From: Casp-actino8 sp044358015
GTDB lineage: Bacteria > Actinomycetota > Acidimicrobiia > Acidimicrobiales > Ilumatobacteraceae
Assembly (NCBI GenBank): GCA_044358015.1
Contig: JBIKOO010000007.1
Coordinates: 7,428-71,427, forward strand
Reading direction: 5' to 3'
DNA: 64,000 nucleotides
The first letter of the stretch is position 1. Every line of letters starts with the position of its first letter. The notes beneath the pieces were generated by a model. The model saw nothing but the letters and a program-made list of their open reading frames with translations. It ran no database searches and was not told the origin of the DNA. A program made the translations under genes and the position numbers. Positions 17,247-26,268 of the stretch are shown one piece after another.

Positions 17247-18341
17247 CTATGCCCTTTCCGTCATCAGGGCCAGAACTCGTCGCTTCTTACGCAACTCGCT
17301 GACGGCCGGGGGAATAAACAATGCAAGGACTAACAATCCACGGATGACGTCGACCAAAACTGATTCAACGCCTGCTGCCGCCAAAAAGTTTGAACCTGTA
17401 TGCAAACAAGCAAAGGCCAGTGCCACGGGAATCGATGCATAAGGATTATTACGAGCCACCAAGGCAACGAGCAAACCATCCCAACCAACACTTGCCGAGA
17501 AACCGCTAGAGGCCCGATAGTTCGATTCGCCAGAAGCCAGCATGAGTGATCCGGCCAAGCCAGCCGCCGCGCCAGATGTCAACAATGCCATGGTTCCAAA
17601 CTTCACATGTGACACACCCGCGCGTTGAGCAGTACGCGGATTCAATCCGAGCATCTTCAAACGGAAACCCCACACCGAATGGGCCAACATGTACGCCACA
17701 CCAACTGCAAAGATGATCGCAATCGGCACGGTCAGTGGCACATTGTTGCCAAAGATATGCATGATGCCAAGTCGTGAATTCACTGCCGTCTTGGCACTGT
17801 TTTGAATCTTGGTTGGTGAACCTTCGATCACTTCAAGCAACAAAAACCTACGGGTCATCGTGTAACCCGTGATTTGACTCGAGAGGTACACCAACAACAA
17901 TGTGGAAAGCACGACTGGAACGCGTCGCCAGTAATAAAGCAAAGCTGCAATACCAGCCCACGCTGCGCCAGCCAACATGCCGAGCAACACGCCAAGAATC
18001 AGCATCAACGGACTACCTGGATGAATCTTGGTCATGATGAACGCAGCGCCAGTTGCACCAATCAACACTTGGCCCTCTTGACCGATATTGATGATGCCTG
18101 CTTTGGCTGCAATTGCACTACCCGCCGCCACGATGAGCAAAGGCGCTGCACGGCGCAAGGTTTCTCCCCAACGACCAGGGTTCTTAAACGAACCGTTGAT
18201 CATTGCCTCAACCGCCTTCGACCACGAACCGCCGCTGGTGTTCACCAAAATTGCGGCGATCACAAAAGCGGCAACGATGCTGACGACATATAGAGCAATG
18301 AGCTCGACGCGATCACGCTTCGCTGTAGGTGTTGTGCTCAC
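17247..18341 (-). CDS. ABC transporter permease, BMP/nucleoside-type (first permease)
   Basis: The product is 364 residues and multi-spanning, with a longer N-terminus than its partner. Family signatures are AKAGIINIGQEGQVLIGATGAAF near residue 80 and SVGWDGLLVALVARNNPYASIPVALAFACLHTG near 285-320. The ATG overlaps the stop of the ATPase gene by 4 bp and its own stop is 2 bp from the next permease, so subunit production is translationally coupled. Confidence 0.9.
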   Translation of the reverse strand: MSTTPTAKRDRVELIALYVVSIVAAFVIAAILVNTSGGSWSKAVEAMINGSFKNPGRWGETLRRAAPLLIVAAGSAIAAKAGIINIGQEGQVLIGATGAAFIMTKIHPGSPLMLILGVLLGMLAGAAWAGIAALLYYWRRVPVVLSTLLLVYLSSQITGYTMTRRFLLLEVIEGSPTKIQNSAKTAVNSRLGIMHIFGNNVPLTVPIAIIFAVGVAYMLAHSVWGFRLKMLGLNPRTAQRAGVSHVKFGTMALLTSGAAAGLAGSLMLASGESNYRASSGFSASVGWDGLLVALVARNNPYASIPVALAFACLHTGSNFLAAAGVESVLVDVIRGLLVLALFIPPAVSELRKKRRVLALMTERA

Positions 18342-19921
18342 GCGGCACCGCCCATCATCATTCCGAGACGATGCATATCAATTTCCCCAGCCTTCATCTC
18401 ACCAACAATTGCGCCGCGATACATCACGAGAATTCGATCGCTCAGTTCAATGAGTTCTTCAATCTCGCTGGAAATCAAAAGCACACCGACCCCATCAGCC
18501 GCCGCCTGCTTGAGGCGTCCACCCATGTATTCAATAGCCCCAACATCAAGTCCACGAGTTGGCTGTGCTGCGACCAAGACAGACGGACCAATACTTAGTT
18601 CACGAGCCAGAACCACACGTTGTTGGTTGCCGCCCGACAGCGTCCACATCGGAGCATCAACCGATGAGCAACTCACGCCGAACTCTTTGACGAGTTCTTC
18701 AGCCTGAGCAGAAATCTTTTTACGATCAAGAAAACCACGCTGAGCGACACTGCCTTGATCGGCGAGTACCAGATTTTCGGCGACCGACATATCGAGCACA
18801 CATCCCGAGTCGTGGCGATCTTCTGGGATCACCCCGATCCCCGATTTTGACATCGTGCCTGGGCGACCCGTCGAAATCTCACGACCCTTGACTTTGACAG
18901 TGCCCGAATTCAACGCGGTCAAGCTCGACAACACATCTGCCAACACTCGCTGACCGTTGCCTTCAACACCAGCAATGCCAACGATTTCTCCAGGCATGAC
19001 CGATAACGAAAGATTCGCCAACTGCACACCAGCGGCTTTTGTCTGCACCGAAGCATTAACGACTTCTAGCGCTGGCACTGGTTCAGTATGTTCTGATACG
19101 ACCAAGGTGCTGTCTGATACGTGACGAACCTTTCCACCACGAAGATCGACAGTGCGACCAACCATTGCTTCAGCCAGCGCATGGCGATCTGTTTCTTGAG
19201 TGCGCATAAAGGCCACGACTTTTCCATCACGCATAATCGTGATGTCATCGGTGGCTCGCAATACTTCTTCGAGCTTGTGACTCACGAGAGCCACCGTTCG
19301 TCCTTCGGTCTTCACAACATTGCGAAGTACGCCGAAAAGATGACTACTTTCCTCAGGTGTTAACACCGAAGTTGGTTCATCAAAAATCAAAATCTTGGGG
19401 TCACGGCGCAAGCATTTGATAATTTCAACGCGCTGCCTTTGACCCGCTGTCAGCGATGAGACCCGAGCATCGGGATCAACATCAAGACCATAACGCTCAC
19501 CAATTTCGGCGACGCGCGAGCGCGCAGCCGAACGATCAAGGTGAGCTTTTTCACCCAACACAACGTTTTCCCAAACTGAGAGGCCATCAACCAAACTGAA
19601 GTGTTGGTGCACCATTCCGATACCTAGATCGGACGCAATTTGCGGACTTCCGATGCGAGCGTCTTTGCCGTTAATCGCAATAGATCCCTCGTCGGGCATT
19701 ACTAACCCAATGAGGATTTTCATCAGTGTGGATTTACCCGCACCATTTTGTCCGAGCACGCCATGAATTTCTCCGGCGCGCATCGTGAGATCAACGCCAT
19801 CACACGCTGCAAGCGCGCCATAGCGTTTAACAATTCCACGAACGACCACCGCAGGTGGAGGGACCGAAGTCCCTCCACCCTTGTGGTTTTCGAGTAAATG
19901 ATCCGAAATCGGATCAGCCAC
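18338..19921 (-). CDS. ABC transporter ATPase with two nucleotide-binding domains, BMP-type
   Basis: The product is about 527 residues from GTG 19921, or about 503 from GTG 19849. Domain 1 has Walker A GQNGAGKST, signature LTAGQRQRVEI and Walker B LIFDEPTSVL. Domain 2 has a degenerate Walker A (GVEGNGQRVL), signature LSGGNQQRVVLAREL and an altered Walker B (VLVAAQPTRGLD), as in RbsA/YufO-type ATPases where one site is weak. GTG 19921 overlaps the stop of the binding-protein gene, but family alignment would begin near VVVRGIVKRYG, favouring GTG 19849 just after the hairpin at 19854-19879. Which is used decides whether the hairpin is translated. Confidence 0.88.
   Translation of the reverse strand: MADPISDHLLENHKGGGTSVPPPAVVVRGIVKRYGALAACDGVDLTMRAGEIHGVLGQNGAGKSTLMKILIGLVMPDEGSIAINGKDARIGSPQIASDLGIGMVHQHFSLVDGLSVWENVVLGEKAHLDRSAARSRVAEIGERYGLDVDPDARVSSLTAGQRQRVEIIKCLRRDPKILIFDEPTSVLTPEESSHLFGVLRNVVKTEGRTVALVSHKLEEVLRATDDITIMRDGKVVAFMRTQETDRHALAEAMVGRTVDLRGGKVRHVSDSTLVVSEHTEPVPALEVVNASVQTKAAGVQLANLSLSVMPGEIVGIAGVEGNGQRVLADVLSSLTALNSGTVKVKGREISTGRPGTMSKSGIGVIPEDRHDSGCVLDMSVAENLVLADQGSVAQRGFLDRKKISAQAEELVKEFGVSCSSVDAPMWTLSGGNQQRVVLARELSIGPSVLVAAQPTRGLDVGAIEYMGGRLKQAAADGVGVLLISSEIEELIELSDRILVMYRGAIVGEMKAGEIDMHRLGMMMGGAA
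19854..19879 (-). promoter_or_regulatory. 11-bp hairpin with UUCG tetraloop between importer genes
   Basis: In the transcript GGTGGAGGGAC pairs perfectly with GTCCCTCCACC around the extra-stable loop TTCG. No T-run follows, so it is not a simple terminator. It lies at the junction of the binding-protein and ATPase genes. Such hairpins commonly protect the upstream mRNA end and lower downstream expression, giving excess binding protein. Its 5' arm contains GGAGGG, a ribosome-site-like sequence that would be hidden when folded. Confidence 0.65.
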
Positions 19922-21077
19922 CGTAAGCCTGGCCCTTGATTGCACCAAGTTCAGCACCGAATTCACCGGCCGCCAACTTTGCGCCAATCTCGTCCATCGC
20001 GGTCTGCTGCTCTGGAGTCGGGTCACAGATAACTGCACCGGGTGATCCACCCGGACCAGCGTTGTCGCCAACCTGGTATGTGAGCTTCTCGCCTTCCTTG
20101 AAGGTTCCTGCAACAATGCGATCCAGGGCTTCAAGGATGTAGTCGCCAGCGTCAAACTTCACCGCGATGTTGTAGGTCAAGTCAGTGCGCTCACACGCAG
20201 TCGACGAACCAGCTGACATCGTGATGATGCCGTCAGCATTTGCCAACTGCACGATGGGCTCAAGTGCTCCAGCAAGGTACGCGTACACCGCGCCAACACC
20301 AGCGGCCTTGGCAGCGTTGTATGCCTCAGTTGCACCAGCGGTGTTGTCGAAGTCGTAGTCGTATGCGCCGGTCTTCACGTATGAGAATTCAACGTCGGGA
20401 AGAACAGCCTTGAGTCCGAGTTCGTAAGCAAGGTATGCCTCTTTTTCGAAGTTCAAGTCACAGCAACCAAGGAACGTAGCCTTGTTGTTGCCAGCGGCCT
20501 TGAGCAACAAGCCCGTGGCGTAACCAGCTGAGTAGCTGATCGTGGATGAGTCGTCGAGTGTCTGCGCCAAACCGGGCAGATCGGCGAATCCAGCACCACA
20601 GTTGCAGTACCAGAAGATGTCCGGGTACTTCTCGGTGAGGTCGGCCAAAGGTCCAGCAATTTCACTTGCACCGACCGCGATGATGTCAACGTTCTGCTGT
20701 GCCAAGTCGTCCATGGCAGTTGCAGCCTTATCGGCTTCAATCTTGTCCACGATGATTGGGTCGGGCAGACCATTGCTTGAAGTGAATGCCTTCACGCCGT
20801 CGACGAGTGCCTGGTAGTAGGCGCCATCATTGGCCGGTCCGGGGATTGCGAGTGCGAACTGCACAACGCCGTCACCGTTTGAGTCGAGTGCCGCAACATC
20901 GCCCGAGGGCTCTTCAGTTGAAGGTGCGTCAGTTGACGGAGCTTCACTTGATGGTGCCTCGCTTGATGCTGGGGCCTCAGTTTCGGGTGCGCTACTTGAG
21001 TCATCGCCGCCACATGCGGTGAAGAGCAACGCAGCAAAACCGAGAGCCGCAAGCGGCTTACGGAAATGAGCTTTCAT
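19914..21077 (-). CDS. BMP-family substrate-binding lipoprotein
   Basis: The product is about 387 residues. The start is fixed by AGGAGGAA 4 bp before ATG 21077. The lipoprotein signal ends in LLFTACGG (Cys about 22), followed by a 35-residue Ser/Pro/Glu linker (SSEAPSSEAPST...) that spaces the binding domain from the membrane. The BMP fold follows: FALAIPGPANDGAYYQALVDG, IDIIAVGASEIAGPL-like strand and YSAGYATGLLLKA. It delivers substrate to the two permeases. Relatives bind nucleosides, purines or autoinducer-like ligands. It is unusually Cys-rich in the middle (YCNCGAG, LGCCDL), which could be structural disulfides or metal sites. Confidence 0.9.
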   Translation of the reverse strand: MKAHFRKPLAALGFAALLFTACGGDDSSSAPETEAPASSEAPSSEAPSTDAPSTEEPSGDVAALDSNGDGVVQFALAIPGPANDGAYYQALVDGVKAFTSSNGLPDPIIVDKIEADKAATAMDDLAQQNVDIIAVGASEIAGPLADLTEKYPDIFWYCNCGAGFADLPGLAQTLDDSSTISYSAGYATGLLLKAAGNNKATFLGCCDLNFEKEAYLAYELGLKAVLPDVEFSYVKTGAYDYDFDNTAGATEAYNAAKAAGVGAVYAYLAGALEPIVQLANADGIITMSAGSSTACERTDLTYNIAVKFDAGDYILEALDRIVAGTFKEGEKLTYQVGDNAGPGGSPGAVICDPTPEQQTAMDEIGAKLAAGEFGAELGAIKGQAYGG

Positions 21078-21121
21078 GTTTCCTCCTGTTGTTGTTGTTT
21101 GTTCACGCGTCACCCTTGCGG

Positions 21122-21177
21122 ATGACTTCATTGCGTCATTGCTTCGCGTTGTCACAACTTTAGTTTGTGACCACGCG
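21122..21177. promoter_or_regulatory. inverted repeats upstream of the BMP importer operon
   Basis: Two dyads lie in the 146-bp gap. The larger (21145-21177) pairs CGCGT-(T)-GTCACAA with TTGTGAC-(C)-ACGCG around a 7-nt centre: 12 pairs with one mismatch. The smaller pairs ATGAC (21122-21126) with GTCAT (21135-21139). They are plausible operators for importer control separate from the GntR-type palindromes. No T-run follows, so termination is unlikely. Confidence 0.45.
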
Positions 21178-21223
21178 TCGTTCTCATAGCGAAAAGCTAC
21201 GAGCCCCCTCTTTTGGCTTCTGA

Positions 21224-21868
21224 TCATCTCTTCAGCCTCGAGACCACGTCGGCTTTATAACGGTATGCCGAATTTAATCGCTCACCTGCGGCGAGCGCTT
21301 CTAAAACCTGCTCTTCACCTTTTTCATACAGAGCAGCAGCTTCTAGGATTTCCTGAGCATCCTTAGCCGACAAGCGGACACAACCAGAGTCATCGAGCAC
21401 AATCTGATCGCCCGTCGACACTTCTTGCCCAAGAATGTCGACTGTCTCACCTACCGAAACAACATGGGCCCGCCCAAGTGGGCCGACAACTGCGGTTCCG
21501 CTGGCATAAATCGGTAGTTCTAGGTTCTGCATGGCGGTGATGTCTCGGACAAAGCCATCTATAGCGACGCCGACAAATCCGGCTTGCTGCGCTGAGGCCG
21601 TCAAGATTTCGCCCCAGATCGCACCACCGATATCAATGGCCCCAGCGATCACGAGAACCTTGCCTTCTTGCATCGCCGAAAGAACTTCGTACATCGGCTT
21701 GAAATCGGCGCCCGAATCGCGCCGCTCAATCTGCACAGTGACGACTTCGCCAACTACTGGACAGCGCGCCACGACGATGGGTGCGAGCGGAGGCGTGAGC
21801 CAACCACTCATTCCGCGCAACGCGAGAACATCAGCAATGGCCGACGAGGAAGCAGCGGGGATTTTCAT
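21224..21868 (-). CDS. RraA-like / HMG aldolase-family protein
   Basis: The product is about 214 residues from ATG 21868, which overlaps the Rieske stop as ATGA. Motifs are GGAIWGEILTASAQQAGFVG and GVAIDGFVRDITAM, the conserved Gly-rich and Arg-Asp segments that bind the divalent metal and keto-acid in class II 4-hydroxy-4-methyl-2-oxoglutarate / oxaloacetate lyases. RNase E regulators share this fold, but in a catabolic operon an aldolase, decarboxylase or hydrolase role is likelier. Confidence 0.82.
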   Translation of the reverse strand: MKIPAASSSAIADVLALRGMSGWLTPPLAPIVVARCPVVGEVVTVQIERRDSGADFKPMYEVLSAMQEGKVLVIAGAIDIGGAIWGEILTASAQQAGFVGVAIDGFVRDITAMQNLELPIYASGTAVVGPLGRAHVVSVGETVDILGQEVSTGDQIVLDDSGCVRLSAKDAQEILEAAALYEKGEEQVLEALAAGERLNSAYRYKADVVSRLKR

Positions 21869-23076
21869 CCGGCCTTTTCTGTGACGGCGTTGTGAGCGAC
21901 CAACTTGATCTTGCGACCAGGCCAGTTGCGCTGATAGCGATGCACCAACCAACGATTGAACTGCACATGGCTTTCTTCTTGCCACGAGTAACGACCCCGT
22001 GGAGCGAATTGCGAGTGCATTCCGCGCTGCACTTTTGTCGTGGCATCTTGGTCTTGCTTGACGAATACCTGCACACCAGCGTCACTCATCTCGAGCAAGT
22101 ACTCAAACATGGGGTGCTCAAGTGCTGACGGGTGGAACAAGTAACCAATTTCTACGTCGATCGTGTCTGGTGACGTTGGACGAATAATGAAGAAGAATGC
22201 TTGATCGGGAGCAGTGCCGAAGCACAAGGTCGGTGGCATCAAAGCAAATGTTGAACGCCAGCGTTCTTCTTCGGTGAGCTTCGGGAATACCGGCATCAAA
22301 GCTTTAGTGGTGGCATTGAAGCCACCATCAATATGCGTATAACCGTTGGTACGAAACATCACTCCCGATGCGTCATCCCACGGCACTGGAAACGCCGCCA
22401 TGTTGCTCGGACAGAAATCTTGAATGGTGTGGTGTAAACGATTGGCGTGATATCCATCGTTGAAGTTCTCCATCATGACCTTCCAGTTCCAGGGAAGGTC
22501 TTTCAGCGTGAATGTTCCGGGGCACACCGTGTTTTCAAGTTCGTAATTTGCGAGCAACGGTTCGTAACGCGACATGGTCGGACCAAACGGTGCGGCATCA
22601 AGATCGAAGTTGACCATAATGAAGCCCTTCCACAATTCAACTTTCAGATTGGGCATACCCCATTGCTTCTTGTCGAAGTCTTTGGTCTTTTCCATTGCCG
22701 GAGCGCCAAGCAATCGACCATCGAGGCCGTACACCCACTGGTGATACGGACACGTAAAGGTTCCACAATTGCCCGCATCTTCTTTGATCTGCATTCCGCG
22801 GTGCTGACAAATTGAAGAGAAGACGTGAACTTCGCCCTCTTTGGTGCGGGCCACAATGACATGCTCGCCATTGGCAGTCGTGGTGTAGTAATCGCCAGGA
22901 TTCTTAATTTGATCGACACGACCAACGCACAGCCACTCTTGAGCAAAGATTGTCTTCTGTTCAAACTCGAGGAATTCGTCCGACGTATAAATCACTGGCG
23001 GCATCGTGCAGGCCACCGACACATCGGCAATTGAAGCATCAAAAGACTTCAGTAGCTCATCGTTCAAAATAGTCAT
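21865..23076 (-). CDS. Rieske non-haem iron oxygenase, large subunit
   Basis: The product is 403 residues. Rieske ligands are C90-x-H92 and C109-x2-H112. The mononuclear iron site is ENFNDGYHANRLH near residue 205-217 (N-x-x-H-x4-H pattern). Length and motifs fit alpha subunits such as those acting on quaternary ammonium or N-methyl compounds and aromatic rings. No ferredoxin or reductase is nearby. It is coupled to the RraA-like gene by a 4-bp overlap and preceded by the ligase gene 22 bp away. It differs strongly from the VanA-like enzyme at 7496, so the locus has two separate oxygenation steps. Confidence 0.88.
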   Translation of the reverse strand: MTILNDELLKSFDASIADVSVACTMPPVIYTSDEFLEFEQKTIFAQEWLCVGRVDQIKNPGDYYTTTANGEHVIVARTKEGEVHVFSSICQHRGMQIKEDAGNCGTFTCPYHQWVYGLDGRLLGAPAMEKTKDFDKKQWGMPNLKVELWKGFIMVNFDLDAAPFGPTMSRYEPLLANYELENTVCPGTFTLKDLPWNWKVMMENFNDGYHANRLHHTIQDFCPSNMAAFPVPWDDASGVMFRTNGYTHIDGGFNATTKALMPVFPKLTEEERWRSTFALMPPTLCFGTAPDQAFFFIIRPTSPDTIDVEIGYLFHPSALEHPMFEYLLEMSDAGVQVFVKQDQDATTKVQRGMHSQFAPRGRYSWQEESHVQFNRWLVHRYQRNWPGRKIKLVAHNAVTEKAG

Positions 23077-23098
23077 TTCTTTGTCCTTCCTAGATGTC

Positions 23099-24634
23099 TC
23101 ACGACGGTTGACTTTCTTTCAACAGAAACTTACGAATTTTGCCAACACTCGTTCGGGGTAATTCGTCCACAAAAGTGATGTCCCGAGGCCTCTTTGATTT
23201 AGCGAGACGTTCATCGCACCAGGCGTGCATTTCAGCGACTGTCGGCGCCTTCAAAGGATCACGCGCCACAACAAATCCGACCGGCACTTCATCACGAATA
23301 TCGTCGGGTTGCCCAATGACCGCAGCTTCAAGAATCTCGGGATGGGCTGACAACACTTGTTCAACTTCAACTGTTGAAACGTTCTCTCCGGCGACCTTCA
23401 ACACATCAGCGCGACGACCATCAAAGTAATGGCGACCATTCGCATCGCGAGTGGCGCGATCTCCAGTCAAGAACCAACCATTGCGATAACTCTTTGCCGT
23501 CGTGGCGGGATCATCGAGGTATCCGCTGAACAAGGTGACACCAGGCGTCCCGCCGACAACGATTTCACCGATTTCACCAACGGCAACTGAACGACCTTCG
23601 CCGTCTTGAACATCAAGAATGCAACCGGGCGAGACATAGCCCATGCAATCAGGACGCGGCGCTGCTTCTTCGTCAGTGAGTACTGCAGGAATTGTTTCGG
23701 TCATCCCGTATAACTGTCGTGGCTGGCATGACAGCAATTCCGCGAGTTCGGCATATTGATGTTCGGCAATGTTCATTGCATACCAACAATGTTTGAGGGC
23801 TAAACCAGGTACTGGTGTATTGCCTCGCGCCAAGATCATGCGAATGGGCGCCGCGAACAAACTCGCATGAGTCGCTGAGTAAGTCTTGGCTTGTTGTAAA
23901 AAGCGAGTCGCACTAAAGGTGCTCATCAATGCAACAGATGCACCAACGGCGATCGCTGAAGCAAAGCTGTAGTACTGCGCATTGGCATGAAACAGTGGCA
24001 ACACCACTAACTGACGATCATCAGGGGTGAGCCCGCTTGCTGTAGCCATCACTTGTCCGGCAAACGCGTAGTTGGCTTGACTGATGTCAACGCCTTTGGG
24101 GCGACCTGTGGTTCCGGATGTAAACATCACCGATGCACGATCGTGAATGTTGAGCATCGGCCAATCAGTGAACTTCTCTGTTCCGAAAACTGCCAATTCG
24201 CAATCGTCCTCATCGATCACGATGACCGGAATTGAACGAGCTGCGGCACTGAATTCATCTTCACGATGAACTGAACACACTCCAACTCGGGTATGCGTTC
24301 GCGATTGATGTTCAATCAATTCTTGGGTTCGTGATTGCGGATCACTCGGAACAATCCACGCGCCAAGACGAATGCTTGCCAACCATAGAGCGACGAAGGC
24401 GGGCGAATTTGTCAGCGCAAGATTGACCGAGTCGCCTTGAGCAACCCCAAGACCAGTCAGCTTTGCGGCAGCACGGGCGACGACATCATCAAACTCGGCA
24501 TAGGTCCATGAGTGAGAGGAACCAGACGAAGTTTCAAAGACCAAGAACGTTGCGTTTGAGCGCGTTGCCACCGCATCGCGCCACAGATCGCCAAAACACG
24601 TGCCATCAGTATTGCCATCAGTATTTATTGTCAT
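23099..24634 (-). CDS. acyl-CoA synthetase / AMP-forming ligase
   Basis: The product is about 511 residues. ATG 24634 is chosen over ATG 24649 because GGGGGAGGGG lies directly before it. Adenylation motifs are VMFTSGTTGRPKGVDIS (P-loop-like, near 180), YGMTE near 310, GWFLTGDRAT near 390, and LPRTSVGKIRKF with the catalytic lysine at the C-terminus. It activates a carboxylate to a CoA thioester. In this operon it could act on a carboxylic acid released by the oxygenases or hydantoinase. Similar to CaiC/long-chain-type ligases; the specific acid is unknown. Confidence 0.88.
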   Translation of the reverse strand: MTINTDGNTDGTCFGDLWRDAVATRSNATFLVFETSSGSSHSWTYAEFDDVVARAAAKLTGLGVAQGDSVNLALTNSPAFVALWLASIRLGAWIVPSDPQSRTQELIEHQSRTHTRVGVCSVHREDEFSAAARSIPVIVIDEDDCELAVFGTEKFTDWPMLNIHDRASVMFTSGTTGRPKGVDISQANYAFAGQVMATASGLTPDDRQLVVLPLFHANAQYYSFASAIAVGASVALMSTFSATRFLQQAKTYSATHASLFAAPIRMILARGNTPVPGLALKHCWYAMNIAEHQYAELAELLSCQPRQLYGMTETIPAVLTDEEAAPRPDCMGYVSPGCILDVQDGEGRSVAVGEIGEIVVGGTPGVTLFSGYLDDPATTAKSYRNGWFLTGDRATRDANGRHYFDGRRADVLKVAGENVSTVEVEQVLSAHPEILEAAVIGQPDDIRDEVPVGFVVARDPLKAPTVAEMHAWCDERLAKSKRPRDITFVDELPRTSVGKIRKFLLKESQPS

Positions 24635-24693
24635 TTTCCCCTCCCCCATTTACTCAAACTCTGTTGTTAGTACCCAACGTCTCGCGAAATGCG

Positions 24694-26268
24694 TCAGCTA
24701 TCAACCGCTCCGTAGCCGCCGCCGCCTGGAAGATCGAGACGAACACGATCGCCCGACTTCAATGCGACTCGAGCCTGGGTACGTACTGATTCATCGTTGA
24801 CCGTGAAGTTGCCCGACTCGCCAGCTTCACCACCAAAGATTCCTTCCGGTGGCACTGCCAATCGAGAAGTCACAGCATTGAGTTGCCAACCCTTAGGTGC
24901 ATCTACCGTGAACTCAACGGTCTGACCAAGTCCTCCCATGGTGTGTCCCTTACCGCCCGAACCGAGACGCAATTCTTTACGGAAGAAACGAATGGGAGCC
25001 GAAGCTTCAACAACTTCCACCGGAACTGCTGACACGCCAGTTGGGTATGAACAAGCCGACAAACCATTCTTCGTTGCACGGGCACCAACACCACCGGCGT
25101 AGGTGAACATTGATGTAATGAACGGACTGCCATCATCGTAGGTTCCGCTGACCTGCATGGTCCACACCGCGCCAGCGCCTTCAGCCATTGCTTGCATCGG
25201 GCGAATCTGCGCCAAGGCCTTGAGCAATGCATTCGGCAAGAACATGCCAACAACGTGTCGTGCCGTGCAAGGCTGCGGAGACACCGCGTTCACGATTGAA
25301 CCGACGGGGGCTTCAACCAAAATTGGGGCCAAGCTGCCATAGTTGTTTGGCAGGTCGGGGTTCAATACTGCGCGTACCGCAAAGGTTGTGTAGGCGTGGG
25401 TGTAGTTGCGAACCACGTTGATTCCGTACGGGCTTGCACCCGACGAACCTTCGTAGTCAACCAAGATTTCACCTTTGTCAGTATCAACAGTGATGGCACA
25501 CGCAATATGAATGCGACTGCCGTCGGCCAAGTCGAGTTCTGCACTTGCCTCGTAGGTGCCAGCAGGCAGTTCGCGAATTGCGGCGCGAGTTGCTGCATCA
25601 CTACGAGTAATGATTTCATCGCTGAGTTCTTCGATGTCATCAAGATCGTGCTGTTCGCACAAGGCCAACAAACGGCGTGCTCCAACTTCGCCAGATGCCA
25701 TCTGAGCCTGCAAGTCTCCAGCCATATGGTCGGGTTGACGCACGTTCGACAAGATGAACTTCCAAACATCGTGATTACGTTCGCCGCCGATCATCAAACG
25801 ACAAATCGGAATCCAGAGTCCTTCTTCAAAAACGTCACGGGCGCCAGCGCCGATTCCGTATCCACCAACATCAGTGTGGTGAATTGTTGAACCAAAGAAG
25901 GCGATGATTTCATCGTTCTTCCACACCGGACACATCACGGTCACGTCAAGCAACTGACCGGCTGTCTTGTAAGGATCGTTGGTGACGATGATGTCGCCTG
26001 GCTTCAAGCTGCTGATGGGGTAATCATCAAGGATTGCCCCAACGGCACGTGCCAGTGAGTTGATGTGACCAGGAGTTCCGGTCACAGCTTGCGCAACCAT
26101 GCGACCACGCTTATCAAATACGGCATTTGCTAAGTCGCCAGCTTCACGCACGATTGGCGAGAACGCTGCACGCTGCAACGCACGCGCTTGCTCATTCACT
26201 GTGGCAATCAGGCTCTGCCACAACACTTCAAGTTCGATGGGATCAAAAGTACGGGCCATCTTGGTCAC
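24694..26268 (-). CDS. hyuB: hydantoinase B / oxoprolinase beta-type subunit
   Basis: The product is 524 residues, the usual HyuB length. Motifs are REAGDLANAVFDKRGRMVAQAVTGTPGHINS, GDIIVTNDPYKTAGQLLDVTV, FFGSTIHHTDVGG and the C-terminal GGGGYGAVD, all typical. With HyuA it makes the ATP-dependent enzyme that opens N-methylhydantoin, 5-oxoproline or acetone-carboxylase-like substrates. GTG 26268 overlaps the HyuA stop (GTGA); ATG 26259 is an alternative. Hydantoin-type ring opening is the best clue to the operon's chemistry. Confidence 0.9.
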   Translation of the reverse strand: MTKMARTFDPIELEVLWQSLIATVNEQARALQRAAFSPIVREAGDLANAVFDKRGRMVAQAVTGTPGHINSLARAVGAILDDYPISSLKPGDIIVTNDPYKTAGQLLDVTVMCPVWKNDEIIAFFGSTIHHTDVGGYGIGAGARDVFEEGLWIPICRLMIGGERNHDVWKFILSNVRQPDHMAGDLQAQMASGEVGARRLLALCEQHDLDDIEELSDEIITRSDAATRAAIRELPAGTYEASAELDLADGSRIHIACAITVDTDKGEILVDYEGSSGASPYGINVVRNYTHAYTTFAVRAVLNPDLPNNYGSLAPILVEAPVGSIVNAVSPQPCTARHVVGMFLPNALLKALAQIRPMQAMAEGAGAVWTMQVSGTYDDGSPFITSMFTYAGGVGARATKNGLSACSYPTGVSAVPVEVVEASAPIRFFRKELRLGSGGKGHTMGGLGQTVEFTVDAPKGWQLNAVTSRLAVPPEGIFGGEAGESGNFTVNDESVRTQARVALKSGDRVRLDLPGGGGYGAVDS

